Assembly (NCBI GenBank): GCA_002299005.1
Contig: DBMZ01000067.1
Coordinates: 4,259-22,517 of the forward strand
DNA: 18,259 nt
Source of the DNA: Alphaproteobacteria bacterium UBA685
GTDB lineage: Bacteria; Pseudomonadota; Alphaproteobacteria; Puniceispirillales; Puniceispirillaceae
Reading direction: 5' to 3'
Part shown: positions 1 to 6,966 of the stretch, piece after piece
Position numbering within the stretch: the stretch's first letter is position 1
Layout of the letters: each line of letters begins with the position of its first letter
Notes under the pieces: generated by a model
Told to the model about the DNA's origin: nothing
The model's database searches: none
Seen by the model: only the letters and a program-made list of their open reading frames with translations
Program-made: the position numbers and the translations under genes

Positions 1-359
1 CCATCTTGCATGGTCGCGGCCGAAGCCGCTGTCCCGGGCGTGTTAAATAAAATCGCCGCAATAGAGCCACCATAACGGCCAGACTTACCAATGACATACA
101 AGAATGCCAAACCAGCAAGACCACCAATTTGATCATTATAAGCAATCAAAATCGGCAACATCATAGCAATCGCTGCCGCCGCTGTCAGGCCTGGCAAGGC
201 ACCAAATACAATACCAACCAATGCCGCCAAAGCAACAAAGATCAGAGCAAAGGGATCATTAAACAGAACCACAAAGCCACAAGAAATATCAAAGAAAATA
301 TTCAAAAAGCCAAGCGGTTCAAAAAACGCTTTTAGACCTTCACATTGGTTTTGAAACAT
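1..359 (-). CDS. tctA: TctA, large membrane subunit of a tripartite tricarboxylate transporter (5' part only)
   Basis: This is the N-terminal part (about 119 codons) of the large multi-spanning permease of a TTT family transporter; the rest lies beyond base 1. The reverse-strand ATG at 357-359 opens a frame with a hydrophobic segment that includes FGALPGLTAAAAIAMMLP, followed by GGSIAAILFNTPGTAASAAT. These are hallmark TctA segments: the PGL(T) loop and the NTPGT motif. The start lies one base beyond the TAA of tctB, so the two small-and-large permease subunits are probably translationally coupled. The family uses an ion gradient together with a periplasmic receptor (TctC, also in this window) to import carboxylates such as citrate. 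The substrate cannot be read from this fragment. Family identity is firm. Confidence 0.93.
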   Translation of the reverse strand, partial: MFQNQCEGLKAFFEPLGFLNIFFDISCGFVVLFNDPFALIFVALAALVGIVFGALPGLTAAAAIAMMLPILIAYNDQIGGLAGLAFLYVIGKSGRYGGSIAAILFNTPGTAASAATMQD

Positions 360-360
360 C

Positions 361-897
361 TTATTGGGCTCCTGTAATCCAGTTCGTATAAGGGCGCATG
401 TCAATCAAGGCACCCTTTGGATCATTCAATAACATGACCCCCATAAATAAAGCTTGGAACGCAAATGCCAAAATAATGCCGGCCAAAATCATGACCAGCC
501 AATTGCGTACACCAAAGGTATAAAGCATTGCGACTAATGTAAAAATAAGAGCTGTGAAATAACCAAATGCCCAAAATAGCGTGACAAAAATAAGACCGCA
601 TCCAATCACTGAGAAGATACGTTTTACGTCACTTTCTAAAAAACCATAACCATCTTTGAGATCGCCAGCACGGCCGGTAGCGGCGCGAATGGCTAGCCAT
701 AGACCACCAGCAGACAAACAACAGGCCAAAATCAGCGGCATGGTCCGTGGGCCAATCGCTTCTCTTGATGTCTCAATCGTAAAAGCCTGAAAAATAAAAA
801 ACAGCCCTAAAGCAAGGACTGCGGCGCTAACGCCATATTCGACTTTAATTTTGTATTTTTGGTAATCCAACACATCCCCCTTGAATCTCATCAACAA
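361..897 (-). CDS. tctB: TctB, small membrane subunit of the TTT transporter
   Basis: A 178-residue hydrophobic protein with about four predicted membrane segments (for example VSAAVLALGLFFIFQAFTI near residues 23-41 and LVMILAGIILAFAFQALFMG near the C-terminus). It matches the small TctB/DUF1468 subunit in size, hydropathy and position between tctC and tctA. It is expected to form the inner-membrane complex with TctA. The longest frame starts with TTG at 897, preceded at about 6 nt by GGGA; an ATG two codons downstream (889-891) is an equally possible start, with poorer ribosome-site spacing. TctB proteins are poorly conserved, so the call rests on context as much as on sequence. Confidence 0.88.
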   Translation of the reverse strand: MLMRFKGDVLDYQKYKIKVEYGVSAAVLALGLFFIFQAFTIETSREAIGPRTMPLILACCLSAGGLWLAIRAATGRAGDLKDGYGFLESDVKRIFSVIGCGLIFVTLFWAFGYFTALIFTLVAMLYTFGVRNWLVMILAGIILAFAFQALFMGVMLLNDPKGALIDMRPYTNWITGAQ

Positions 898-919
898 AGA
901 GATCCCATCTCAAAGCAAA

Positions 920-943
920 ACGGGCCTAAATAAATAGGCCCGT
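920..943 (-). terminator. Intercistronic hairpin between tctC and tctB (partial terminator / mRNA stabiliser)
   Basis: A perfect 9-bp inverted repeat (ACGGGCCTA at 920-928, TAGGCCCGT at 935-943) with a 6-base AT-rich loop. Read on the minus strand, which is the direction of the operon, it is followed by TTTTGCTTT. It lies just after the tctC stop, inside the operon. Such hairpins after binding-protein genes often trap most transcripts, so the receptor is made in excess over the permease. That role is inferred; the structure is directly visible. Confidence 0.8.
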
Positions 944-963
944 CTGTATCAATTTATATCGCT

Positions 964-1938
964 TTACTGGTTAGCGATAATTTCAGCCACAACTGGGCCC
1001 ATGACGTCAAACATAACGTCTTGTGCGGCTGTTGCGTCTGCTGCGCTTGTATAGAAGGCAGCTAGGCTGTTGCCCTTCATGTACTTCTGGTAGCCAGCAA
1101 TGTCTGCGATGGCTTCAATCGCTGCACCTACGTCAGCTTTCACTTCATCTGACACGCCCTTTGCACCGAATAGGCACATGAGACCTGTGAACTCAACGCC
1201 TGGCGCGCCTTGCTCAGCAAATGTCATAAGATCAGGTGCCATTGGGTCACGGCTTGCACCAGCTGATGCCAATGCGCGGATGTCATTTTCGAAACCAGTG
1301 ATTGTGTTCACACCACCCAATACGACGTCAACTGACTGTGAAACAAGGGCTGCACGTGCTTTTGAGCCACCTTTGAAAGGTACTTTTTTGTGCTTGATGC
1401 CTTTGCTGTCAAAGAACACGTGGCCGATTGTTGCGTGCATTGTTGCCGCACCAGATGTGCCCCATGTGATTTCGTCGCCAGATGCTTTTGCATTCGCGAT
1501 GAATTCTTCCAAAGTTTGTGCTGGGTTTGATGTATGCACCTGCAATGATGTCACAAGCTGTGATGCACAACCTAGGTTTTCAAAATCATCTGGAATATGG
1601 TATGGGCGATCGTCGCCTTTTGCCAATTCACCAGCGATGAATGTACCGATGTTGATCATATATAGTGTGTGACCATCGCGCTCTTCGCCAAGAACAGCTG
1701 TTGCTGCTTTCTGACCTGATGCACCTGGTAGGTTCACGATATAAGCAGGCATGCCACCCATTGACGGTGCTTCATGCATGTATGATGCGAAACCGCGCGC
1801 TGTTGTATCTGTACCACCACCAGCTGAGAAGCCAACCATGATTTTAACTGGCTTTGATGGGTAATCAGCCATTGCTGCGCCACCGACAAGTAGTGAAGAA
1901 GCTGCAAGACCTGCAGCGATAAATTTAGCAAATTTCAT
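964..1938 (-). CDS. tctC: TctC/Bug-family periplasmic solute-binding protein of the TTT transporter
   Basis: A 324-residue extracytoplasmic receptor. Residues 1-24 are a classical Sec signal peptide (MKFAKFIAAGLAASSLLVGG followed by AAMA) with cleavage expected before DYPSKPV. The mature start DYPSKPVKIMVGFSAGGGTD is the typical Bug/TctC opening, whose first strand and Gly-rich loop contact the carboxylate of the ligand. Length is normal for the family. The start is supported by a strong ribosome site, GGGAGGA, 4-5 nt upstream of ATG. It is the first gene of the operon tctC-tctB-tctA and is probably transcribed from the promoter proposed at 2034-2061. Ligand is unknown: the family binds citrate, other di- and tricarboxylates, and some aromatic acids. 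Neighbouring CoA-transferase and aromatic genes make an organic acid likely, but this is inference. Confidence 0.93.
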   Translation of the reverse strand: MKFAKFIAAGLAASSLLVGGAAMADYPSKPVKIMVGFSAGGGTDTTARGFASYMHEAPSMGGMPAYIVNLPGASGQKAATAVLGEERDGHTLYMINIGTFIAGELAKGDDRPYHIPDDFENLGCASQLVTSLQVHTSNPAQTLEEFIANAKASGDEITWGTSGAATMHATIGHVFFDSKGIKHKKVPFKGGSKARAALVSQSVDVVLGGVNTITGFENDIRALASAGASRDPMAPDLMTFAEQGAPGVEFTGLMCLFGAKGVSDEVKADVGAAIEAIADIAGYQKYMKGNSLAAFYTSAADATAAQDVMFDVMGPVVAEIIANQ

Positions 1939-1982
1939 TTAGTCCTCCCAAAAAAATGCTAAGATGTCTTGCCGGACTTCAA

Positions 1983-2000
1983 GATTTCAACCCTGAAATC
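1983..2000. promoter_or_regulatory. Inverted repeat in the tctC leader
   Basis: GATTTCA and TGAAATC form a perfect 7-bp inverted repeat with the 4-base spacer ACCC, about 45 nt upstream of the tctC ATG and downstream of the proposed promoter. It is not followed by a T-run on the minus strand, so it is not a simple terminator. It could be an operator or an mRNA leader hairpin; the LysR gene next door is one candidate regulator. Confidence 0.35.
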
Positions 2001-2033
2001 AAAAAGCGAATTACCCGCAAAACTTAACGAACT

Positions 2034-2061
2034 CTTATATAATCCAACATCAGTGTGACCA
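2034..2061 (-). promoter_or_regulatory. Candidate sigma-70 promoter of tctCBA
   Basis: On the minus strand, TGGTCA (2056-2061; 4 of 6 matches to the -35 consensus) is followed after 16 bases by TATAAG (2034-2039; 5 of 6 matches to the -10). A start near 2027 would give a leader of about 90 nt containing the 10-mer TTACCCGCAA element (2011-2020) and the inverted repeat at 1983-2000. This is read by eye only. Confidence 0.4.
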
Positions 2062-2123
2062 GAGGTTTTGCCTATGTCTATTTTATTTATCTTAGAGACA
2101 CATGCAAAAAACTGATGAGTCTA

Positions 2124-3017
2124 TTAGGCAGAGTATTCTTGCAAAATATCTGTCAAAATTTGGATAAAATCTGCCTTCGCCGGATGCTCACGCATGTCTT
2201 TTGAAACGCAAATAGCATAGTCGATAGCAGGAGCATTTTCCAAGGGTAGCAAACGAATATCCGACAAATAGGCAGGGTCAATTGTTGACCGTTCAGCGAC
2301 CATATACCCCAACCCTTGCCGCACAAGGCTAAGGCCGACATAAGCGTTTGAGACTTCATGTTTGATAGATAATTTATCGCCTGATTTGGCCAAAATATTT
2401 TCAATGGCCTTTTTGCCGGTCAAAGCTTCTTTGACCGAAATATAATCCTGTTCTTGCAAATCTTCTAATGTGACACTCTTTAATTTTGCGAGCGGGCTAT
2501 TTTTGGAGACCACAACCCGACAGGTCATCGGCGTCACAGACACCACCTCGGCAAAATCAATATGCAGAGGCAGGGCAAAAACCCCGACATCAAACCTGTC
2601 TGATATCATCCGCCGGCGCAATTCGGTTCGTTTATTTGTTGCCAAATCAATCTTCAGATCTGGCCATTTTTTGCCAAGCCGCGCTAATGCCGGCACAACC
2701 AAACCAAGCGTACAGCGTGTTTGCGCCATCACCTTAAAGGGCAATGTCTCATTATGTTGCAGGGCACCTAGAATATTTGGCACCTCTGAATAGGTTGATA
2801 AGATACGTGATAATTCTGGATAGAGAAGCTCAGCTTGCGGGCTTGGAATCAGTGTTTTTTTATCTCTGAAGAAAAGCGCTGAGCCAAATTCCTCTTCTAA
2901 TTGTTGCAGCAAGCGCGAGGCGGCTGGCTGGCTCAAATTCATTTCTTGAGCGGCCAGTGTGAGCGAGCCTTGCTCCATCGTTAAAATGAAGGCACGGATT
3001 GACTTTATAGAGGGCAT
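2124..3017 (-). CDS. LysR-family transcriptional regulator
   Basis: A 297-residue LTTR of normal length. The N-terminal winged helix-turn-helix is plain: SIKSIRAFILTMEQGSLTLA, then AAQEMNLSQPAASRLLQQLE as the recognition region (about residues 5-45), followed by the linker helix and a periplasmic-binding-like effector domain from about residue 90. It lies divergent from the CoA-transferase gene (start 3130) and upstream of tctCBA on the same strand, so either or both are natural targets. The ATG at 3017 has no visible Shine-Dalgarno sequence. It is nevertheless the only start that keeps the whole DNA-binding domain, so a leaderless or weakly initiated message is possible. The effector is unknown; by the usual LTTR habit it would be a metabolite of the pathway served by the neighbouring genes. 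Confidence 0.92.
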   Translation of the reverse strand: MPSIKSIRAFILTMEQGSLTLAAQEMNLSQPAASRLLQQLEEEFGSALFFRDKKTLIPSPQAELLYPELSRILSTYSEVPNILGALQHNETLPFKVMAQTRCTLGLVVPALARLGKKWPDLKIDLATNKRTELRRRMISDRFDVGVFALPLHIDFAEVVSVTPMTCRVVVSKNSPLAKLKSVTLEDLQEQDYISVKEALTGKKAIENILAKSGDKLSIKHEVSNAYVGLSLVRQGLGYMVAERSTIDPAYLSDIRLLPLENAPAIDYAICVSKDMREHPAKADFIQILTDILQEYSA

Positions 3018-3129
3018 ATAAAAAACTTATGGTATTTGGTAAAATGACTCTCTTATTATGACTGAATTGAACAGGCCTTCCAGCAAAAACTTACCCGCAA
3101 GGGCAAACTTTACCGCAAAGGATAAAACA
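3018..3129. promoter_or_regulatory. Divergent lysR / CoA-transferase control region
   Basis: This AT-rich gap carries a good -10-like TATTAT at 3054-3059 on the plus strand, without a clear -35, as is common for LysR-activated promoters. Downstream are TTACCCGCAA (3091-3100) and a near copy TTACCGCAA (3110-3118). The first is identical to a 10-mer in the tctC leader (2011-2020). AAAGGA at 3117-3122 is the ribosome site for the ATG at 3130. A LysR box cannot be fixed by eye. Confidence 0.4.
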
Positions 3130-4299
3130 ATGAGTGTTAACGCGCCCTTATCTGACCTTGTCGTGATTGATTTCACCCACGTGCTAGCAGGGCCTGCTTG
3201 TTCTTATTATCTAGGTCTGCTTGGTGCGAGGGTCATCAAAATTGAGAGCCCGCATAAGGGAGATGCTATCCGTCATCGCGGTGGCACAGATGCACAAGGT
3301 GCGGCCAAGGGCATGAGCACATCTTATGTGACACAAGCCGCAGGAAAGAACGCCATCACCTTGGATTTATCAACAGAAGACGGCATCGCCAAACTGCACC
3401 AGCTATTGGCACAGGCAGATGTGTTTGTTGAGAATCACACACCAAAGATGATGCAAGACTTAGCGCTTGATGAGGCACGTCTTTTGGCCAAGCACCCGCA
3501 TTTGATCTATTGCTCTATGACAGGCTATGGCAGAGGCGGGCCACAAGAAAATAGCGCGGCTTATGATGTGAATATCCAAGCCTCTTGCGGCATTATGGAT
3601 GCCACCGGCACAAGTGAAAGCGGCCCTATTCGTACCGGCGCCCCTATTATGGATTATGCCACCGGCCTATCGGCGAGCTTTGCGATTTGCGCGGCTCTGC
3701 ACCAAAGGGGGCAAACAGGACAGGGGAGTTTTGTGGATGTCTCAATGCTAGAGACAGGCCTTGCATTGATGAGTTCCACCATCACCGATTATCTTGCGAC
3801 CGGCAATGCGCCGCAAAGACGTGGCAACCTTGCCAATAGCCGGTCACCAGGTGCGGGCAGTTTTCCTTGCAAAGAGGGCATTTTATCCTTGGGCGTCAAT
3901 GAAGATGCGCATTTTACCTATCTTGCTAACGGCCTTAACAGAGCTGATCTTCTCACTGACCCACGTTTTAAAGACAGGCCTGCGCGCAAAGAAAACGCTG
4001 ATGTGCTTGTCACAGAGATTGAACAGACCTTGCAACAAAAGACAGCCGCCGAATGGGAGCCAATTTTGCAAGGGGCAGGCGTTCCGTGCGCGCGGCTTCG
4101 CACCCTGCCAGAGGCGCTCGAATCAGAGCAAGTACAGACACGCGGCTTTATCCAAACCCTATCAGATGGCACAAAAGTACCGACCTTGCCATTTCGCATT
4201 GGAGGTGCCAAAGCCTATCCGCCAAGCACAGATGCCCCGTCCCTTGGCGCAGATAATGACGCCTTTGATGAAATATTAGCCGCCATCACCGATAAATAG
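3130..4299 (+). CDS. Class III (CaiB/BaiF, formyl-CoA-transferase family) CoA-transferase
   Basis: A 389-residue family III CoA-transferase, which moves CoA from one acyl-CoA to a free carboxylic acid through an aspartyl-CoA-type intermediate. Visible hallmarks are LVVIDFTHVLAGPACSYYLG near residues 10-29, GARVIKIESP (32-41), and GAPIMDYATGL around residue 175, where D175 sits in the position of the catalytic Asp. The frame is open upstream to another ATG at 3058, but 3130 is preferred. It has AAAGGA 7 nt upstream and starts right before the conserved domain, and the upstream ATG overlaps a -10-like element. It is divergent from lysR and tail-to-tail with hpaH. Substrates cannot be read from sequence; a dicarboxylate imported by the neighbouring TTT system is an appealing but unproven acceptor. 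Confidence 0.9.
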   Translation: MSVNAPLSDLVVIDFTHVLAGPACSYYLGLLGARVIKIESPHKGDAIRHRGGTDAQGAAKGMSTSYVTQAAGKNAITLDLSTEDGIAKLHQLLAQADVFVENHTPKMMQDLALDEARLLAKHPHLIYCSMTGYGRGGPQENSAAYDVNIQASCGIMDATGTSESGPIRTGAPIMDYATGLSASFAICAALHQRGQTGQGSFVDVSMLETGLALMSSTITDYLATGNAPQRRGNLANSRSPGAGSFPCKEGILSLGVNEDAHFTYLANGLNRADLLTDPRFKDRPARKENADVLVTEIEQTLQQKTAAEWEPILQGAGVPCARLRTLPEALESEQVQTRGFIQTLSDGTKVPTLPFRIGGAKAYPPSTDAPSLGADNDAFDEILAAITDK

Positions 4300-4331
4300 G
4301 AATCAAGGCAAGATGACTAGGCATAGATGCG

Positions 4332-5132
4332 TTAAGCAAAACTGATTTCCACCGAACCAAAGGGGCCAAAATCAGCCTGAATATGCGCACCGGACGGGCA
4401 TTCAACCGGGCGAATAAAGCTGCCTGATAAGATGATTTGCCCGGGCTCAATGCGCTGGCCATAATGCGCCATGCGCCTTGCAAGCCAAACAACACTTTCA
4501 ACAGGGTCATTCAACACCCCTGCCCCAAGACCTGTCTCTTCAACCTCATCATTGCGCGCAGTAATTGCCCCCACCCAGCGCAAATCAAACGCCTCAATGC
4601 TATGGCGCTCATGCCCTAGCACGACACCGGCATTGGCAGCATTATCGCTGATTGTATCAAAGACTTTGCGCGTCATGCCTGTCGCCTTATCAAGGCGTTC
4701 AATACGTGTATCGAGAATTTCAATCGCCGGTGCCACATAGTCTGTGGCCGCAATCACATCTTCGCGCGATACATCAGCCCCGCCAAGCGATGATTTCATC
4801 ACAAAGGCAATTTCTGTTTCAATACGCGGCTGAATAAAGCGCCCCTTTGGCACCGTATCACCGCACGCAAACACCATATCATCAAATAAGATACCGCTGT
4901 CGGGGATATCAATATTCAACGCATATTGCATCGCCTTAGACGTGAGGCCAATTTTCCAGCCCACAATTTGGCGACCTTGTGCCATTTTGGCGTGATAGAT
5001 GGCATTTTGTATCGCATAGGCATCATCCATATCCATCTCTGGATATTGCTTAGTCAAAAGGCCAATCTGGGCCCCTTTGGCTTCTGCCTCTAGCAAATCT
5101 GCGGCGGCTTTTTGATGCTCTTCTGGCTTCAT
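4332..5132 (-). CDS. hpaH: 2-oxo-hept-4-ene-1,7-dioate hydratase (HpaH/HpcG)
   Basis: A 266-residue hydratase that adds water to 2-oxo-hept-4-ene-1,7-dioate in the homoprotocatechuate meta-cleavage pathway, giving the substrate of the HpaI aldolase. It belongs to the MhpD/HpcG branch of the FAH superfamily. Visible features are GWKIGLTSKAMQ with K60, QPRIETEIAF with E105 and E107, and APAIEIL with E138. These match the lysine and the three carboxylate metal ligands of the E. coli enzyme (267 residues) with an offset of about one. Its ATG overlaps the TGA of hpaG (ATGA), so it is the last gene of a tightly coupled operon. The 32-nt gap to the convergent CoA-transferase shows no clear terminator. 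The aldolase that should follow is not here. Confidence 0.9.
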   Translation of the reverse strand: MKPEEHQKAAADLLEAEAKGAQIGLLTKQYPEMDMDDAYAIQNAIYHAKMAQGRQIVGWKIGLTSKAMQYALNIDIPDSGILFDDMVFACGDTVPKGRFIQPRIETEIAFVMKSSLGGADVSREDVIAATDYVAPAIEILDTRIERLDKATGMTRKVFDTISDNAANAGVVLGHERHSIEAFDLRWVGAITARNDEVEETGLGAGVLNDPVESVVWLARRMAHYGQRIEPGQIILSGSFIRPVECPSGAHIQADFGPFGSVEISFA

Positions 5133-5986
5133 AGCACTTCATCCTCAATCTTATTGCGCAAGGTGCCGATACCGCTTACCTCAACCTCAACCACATCACC
5201 TGGCGCTAGATATTGCGGCGGCTCAAGGCGGGCGCCTGAACCTGTGGGCGTGCCTGTGACGATGATATCACCTGGCGCCAATGTCATGAAGGTTGAGATA
5301 TATTCAATCTCGCGGCGGATAGGGTGCATCATACGCGCCAGCACATCATCTTGGCGCACCTCACCATTGACGCGGGTGATAATCCGCGCATCATCCAGCT
5401 GTGAGGCCTCTTTAAATGGCACCAGCCATGGGCCAATCGCGGCTGAATTATCCCAATTCTTACCTTGTGTTACGTTGAATTTTGCATGGCGCACCCAATC
5501 GCGGATGGTGCCCTCATTACAGATGGTCAGCGCGGCGATGTGGTCATAGGCATCATCTTGGTGAATGCGCCGGCCAGCTTTGCCAATCACAATCGCAACC
5601 TCGCCTTCATAATCCAATTGGTGGCTTTCAGGGGGGCGGATAAGGGCGCCATCATGGCCTGTGAAACCAGAGGCAAAACGCGGAAATAGAGACATATATT
5701 TCGGCTGCTCAGAGCCATCCTTATATTCCGCATTTCGGTCAGGAAAATTCACCCCCACACATAAGATACGGCGCGCATTTGGTAGCACCATCTCATAGGT
5801 GAAATCTGTATGGCTAACAGACCGTGCCTTGGCCGCCTCTGCCAGCGCATCAAGCCCATCTGCCTGCACCACATCTAGCAATGTTGGCCATTGTGGGAAA
5901 TGGTCATCTAGCGCGATAACCCCTTCATCTGTGACCGCGCCATAGCCTGTTTGGCCCTTGGCCGTGAAAGTCGCAAACCGCATCAT
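5129..5986 (-). CDS. hpaG: FAH-family protein, probable 5-oxopent-3-ene-1,2,5-tricarboxylate decarboxylase (HpaG-type)
   Basis: A 285-residue single-domain fumarylacetoacetate-hydrolase-fold enzyme. In this operon it should decarboxylate the product of the HpaF isomerase step. The E. coli HpaG is a two-domain protein of about 430 residues with decarboxylase and isomerase halves; here only one FAH domain exists. The catalytic domain starts near RRILCVGVNFPDRNAEY (residues 72-88). E127 and E129 in DYEGEVAIVIGK are the first two metal ligands. The third ligand position, usually Asp in an NDVS-type motif, is Glu (E158) in CNEGTIRDW. The gene overlaps hpaD upstream and hpaH downstream by 4 nt each (ATGA), so translation is probably coupled; no Shine-Dalgarno site is visible. 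Hydrolysis of a different acylpyruvate cannot be excluded. Confidence 0.78.
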   Translation of the reverse strand: MMRFATFTAKGQTGYGAVTDEGVIALDDHFPQWPTLLDVVQADGLDALAEAAKARSVSHTDFTYEMVLPNARRILCVGVNFPDRNAEYKDGSEQPKYMSLFPRFASGFTGHDGALIRPPESHQLDYEGEVAIVIGKAGRRIHQDDAYDHIAALTICNEGTIRDWVRHAKFNVTQGKNWDNSAAIGPWLVPFKEASQLDDARIITRVNGEVRQDDVLARMMHPIRREIEYISTFMTLAPGDIIVTGTPTGSGARLEPPQYLAPGDVVEVEVSGIGTLRNKIEDEVL

Positions 5987-6966
5987 GGGGCAATAATCGG
6001 ACTTGCTTGAATATCCGACTCCTTTGTTTCAACATCGACGAAAACAGAGCCATGCTTAAACCAGCTTTCAGGCGCCGGCGCGCCCCATAGGGTCTGTCTT
6101 TGTGGGTCTTGTAAATCCCATTTTATCGGCTCAAAATCTGGATCGACGGTCTGATAGTCGGAACAATAAATCTCAATCCGGTGCCCATCAGGGTCTAGAA
6201 TATATAAAAAGAACGCGTTTGATATGCCATGACGCCCCGGACCACGTTCAATATTTGCCACATAGCCTGTGGTTGCCATCAAATCGAGCAAATCGATAAT
6301 ATTCAGCGGCGTCGGCACCCAAAAGGCGACGTGATGCATGCGGGGGCCTGTGCCATTTGTGAAAGCCATATCATGGACACCGCCTTTTCGATGCATCCAC
6401 GCCGCCCATAATTTTTTACTCTCATCATCTTCTGTATATTCGGTGACGCGAAACCCAAAATCTGAATAGAACGCAACCGACGCATCCACATCATGGCTAA
6501 AGCAGTTAAAATGATCGATACGAAGCGGCTTTACCCCGCGATAAAGCTCATATGTCTGATGGATAGATGGCAGACGATCCATCTTATGATAAAACTCGAG
6601 CGGTATCCCCATATTATCAGACGTCAAAAGCGTCTTGCCCTGATAGGGGCGCTCTACAAAGCTCGTCGGGCGCCCTTTGGATTTGAAATAAGCCTCAGCC
6701 TTATCAACATCTGCCTCATCAAAGGTCTTAAAGCCTAGCACCTCAACTGAACCTGGCTGGTCTGATTTTTGCAGGATGATAGAATGATGCCCGCGCTCTT
6801 CCATCGCCCGCAAATAGATATGTGTATCACTCTCATCTGTGACTTGCAGGCCCAGAATTTCGGTGTAAAACCGTTTTGACACTGCTAAATCTTTGACATT
6901 CAGGCACAGATGACTAAGGCGTATCGTGTTGAAATCTGGATAAAGGTTTGGTGCTGGAATAGGCAT
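5983..6966 (-). CDS. hpaD: Homoprotocatechuate (3,4-dihydroxyphenylacetate) 2,3-dioxygenase, extradiol VOC type
   Basis: A 327-residue extradiol ring-cleavage dioxygenase that opens homoprotocatechuate to 5-carboxymethyl-2-hydroxymuconate semialdehyde. It has two vicinal-oxygen-chelate modules: an N-terminal one (residues 15-130) and a catalytic C-terminal one (147-270). The 2-His-1-Glu metal site is visible as H152 in RIDHFN, H212 in MHHVAFWV and E265 in HRIEIYCSDY. Second-shell residues of the Brevibacterium fuscum enzyme also have counterparts: H198 (GVHDMAF), H246 (GRHGISNAF) and Y255. This is not the LigB-like type used by E. coli HpaD, so the same step is filled by a different superfamily. 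Fe(II) versus Mn(II) cannot be told. Its ATG overlaps the hpaE stop by one base (TAATG). Confidence 0.92.
   Translation of the reverse strand: MPIPAPNLYPDFNTIRLSHLCLNVKDLAVSKRFYTEILGLQVTDESDTHIYLRAMEERGHHSIILQKSDQPGSVEVLGFKTFDEADVDKAEAYFKSKGRPTSFVERPYQGKTLLTSDNMGIPLEFYHKMDRLPSIHQTYELYRGVKPLRIDHFNCFSHDVDASVAFYSDFGFRVTEYTEDDESKKLWAAWMHRKGGVHDMAFTNGTGPRMHHVAFWVPTPLNIIDLLDLMATTGYVANIERGPGRHGISNAFFLYILDPDGHRIEIYCSDYQTVDPDFEPIKWDLQDPQRQTLWGAPAPESWFKHGSVFVDVETKESDIQASPIIAP

Noticed and set aside
1100..1672. A 190-codon open frame on the plus strand
   Set aside because: It lies wholly inside tctC on the opposite strand. The tctC reading has a signal peptide, family motifs and a ribosome site; the plus frame has none.
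3918..4211. Minus-strand open frame inside the first CoA-transferase gene
   Set aside because: Shadow of a well-supported family III CoA-transferase; its translation shows no domain and is rich in Arg/Ser as antisense frames often are.
5112..5549. 145-codon plus-strand frame across hpaG
   Set aside because: Antisense to a clear FAH-family gene, with no ribosome site or recognisable motif.
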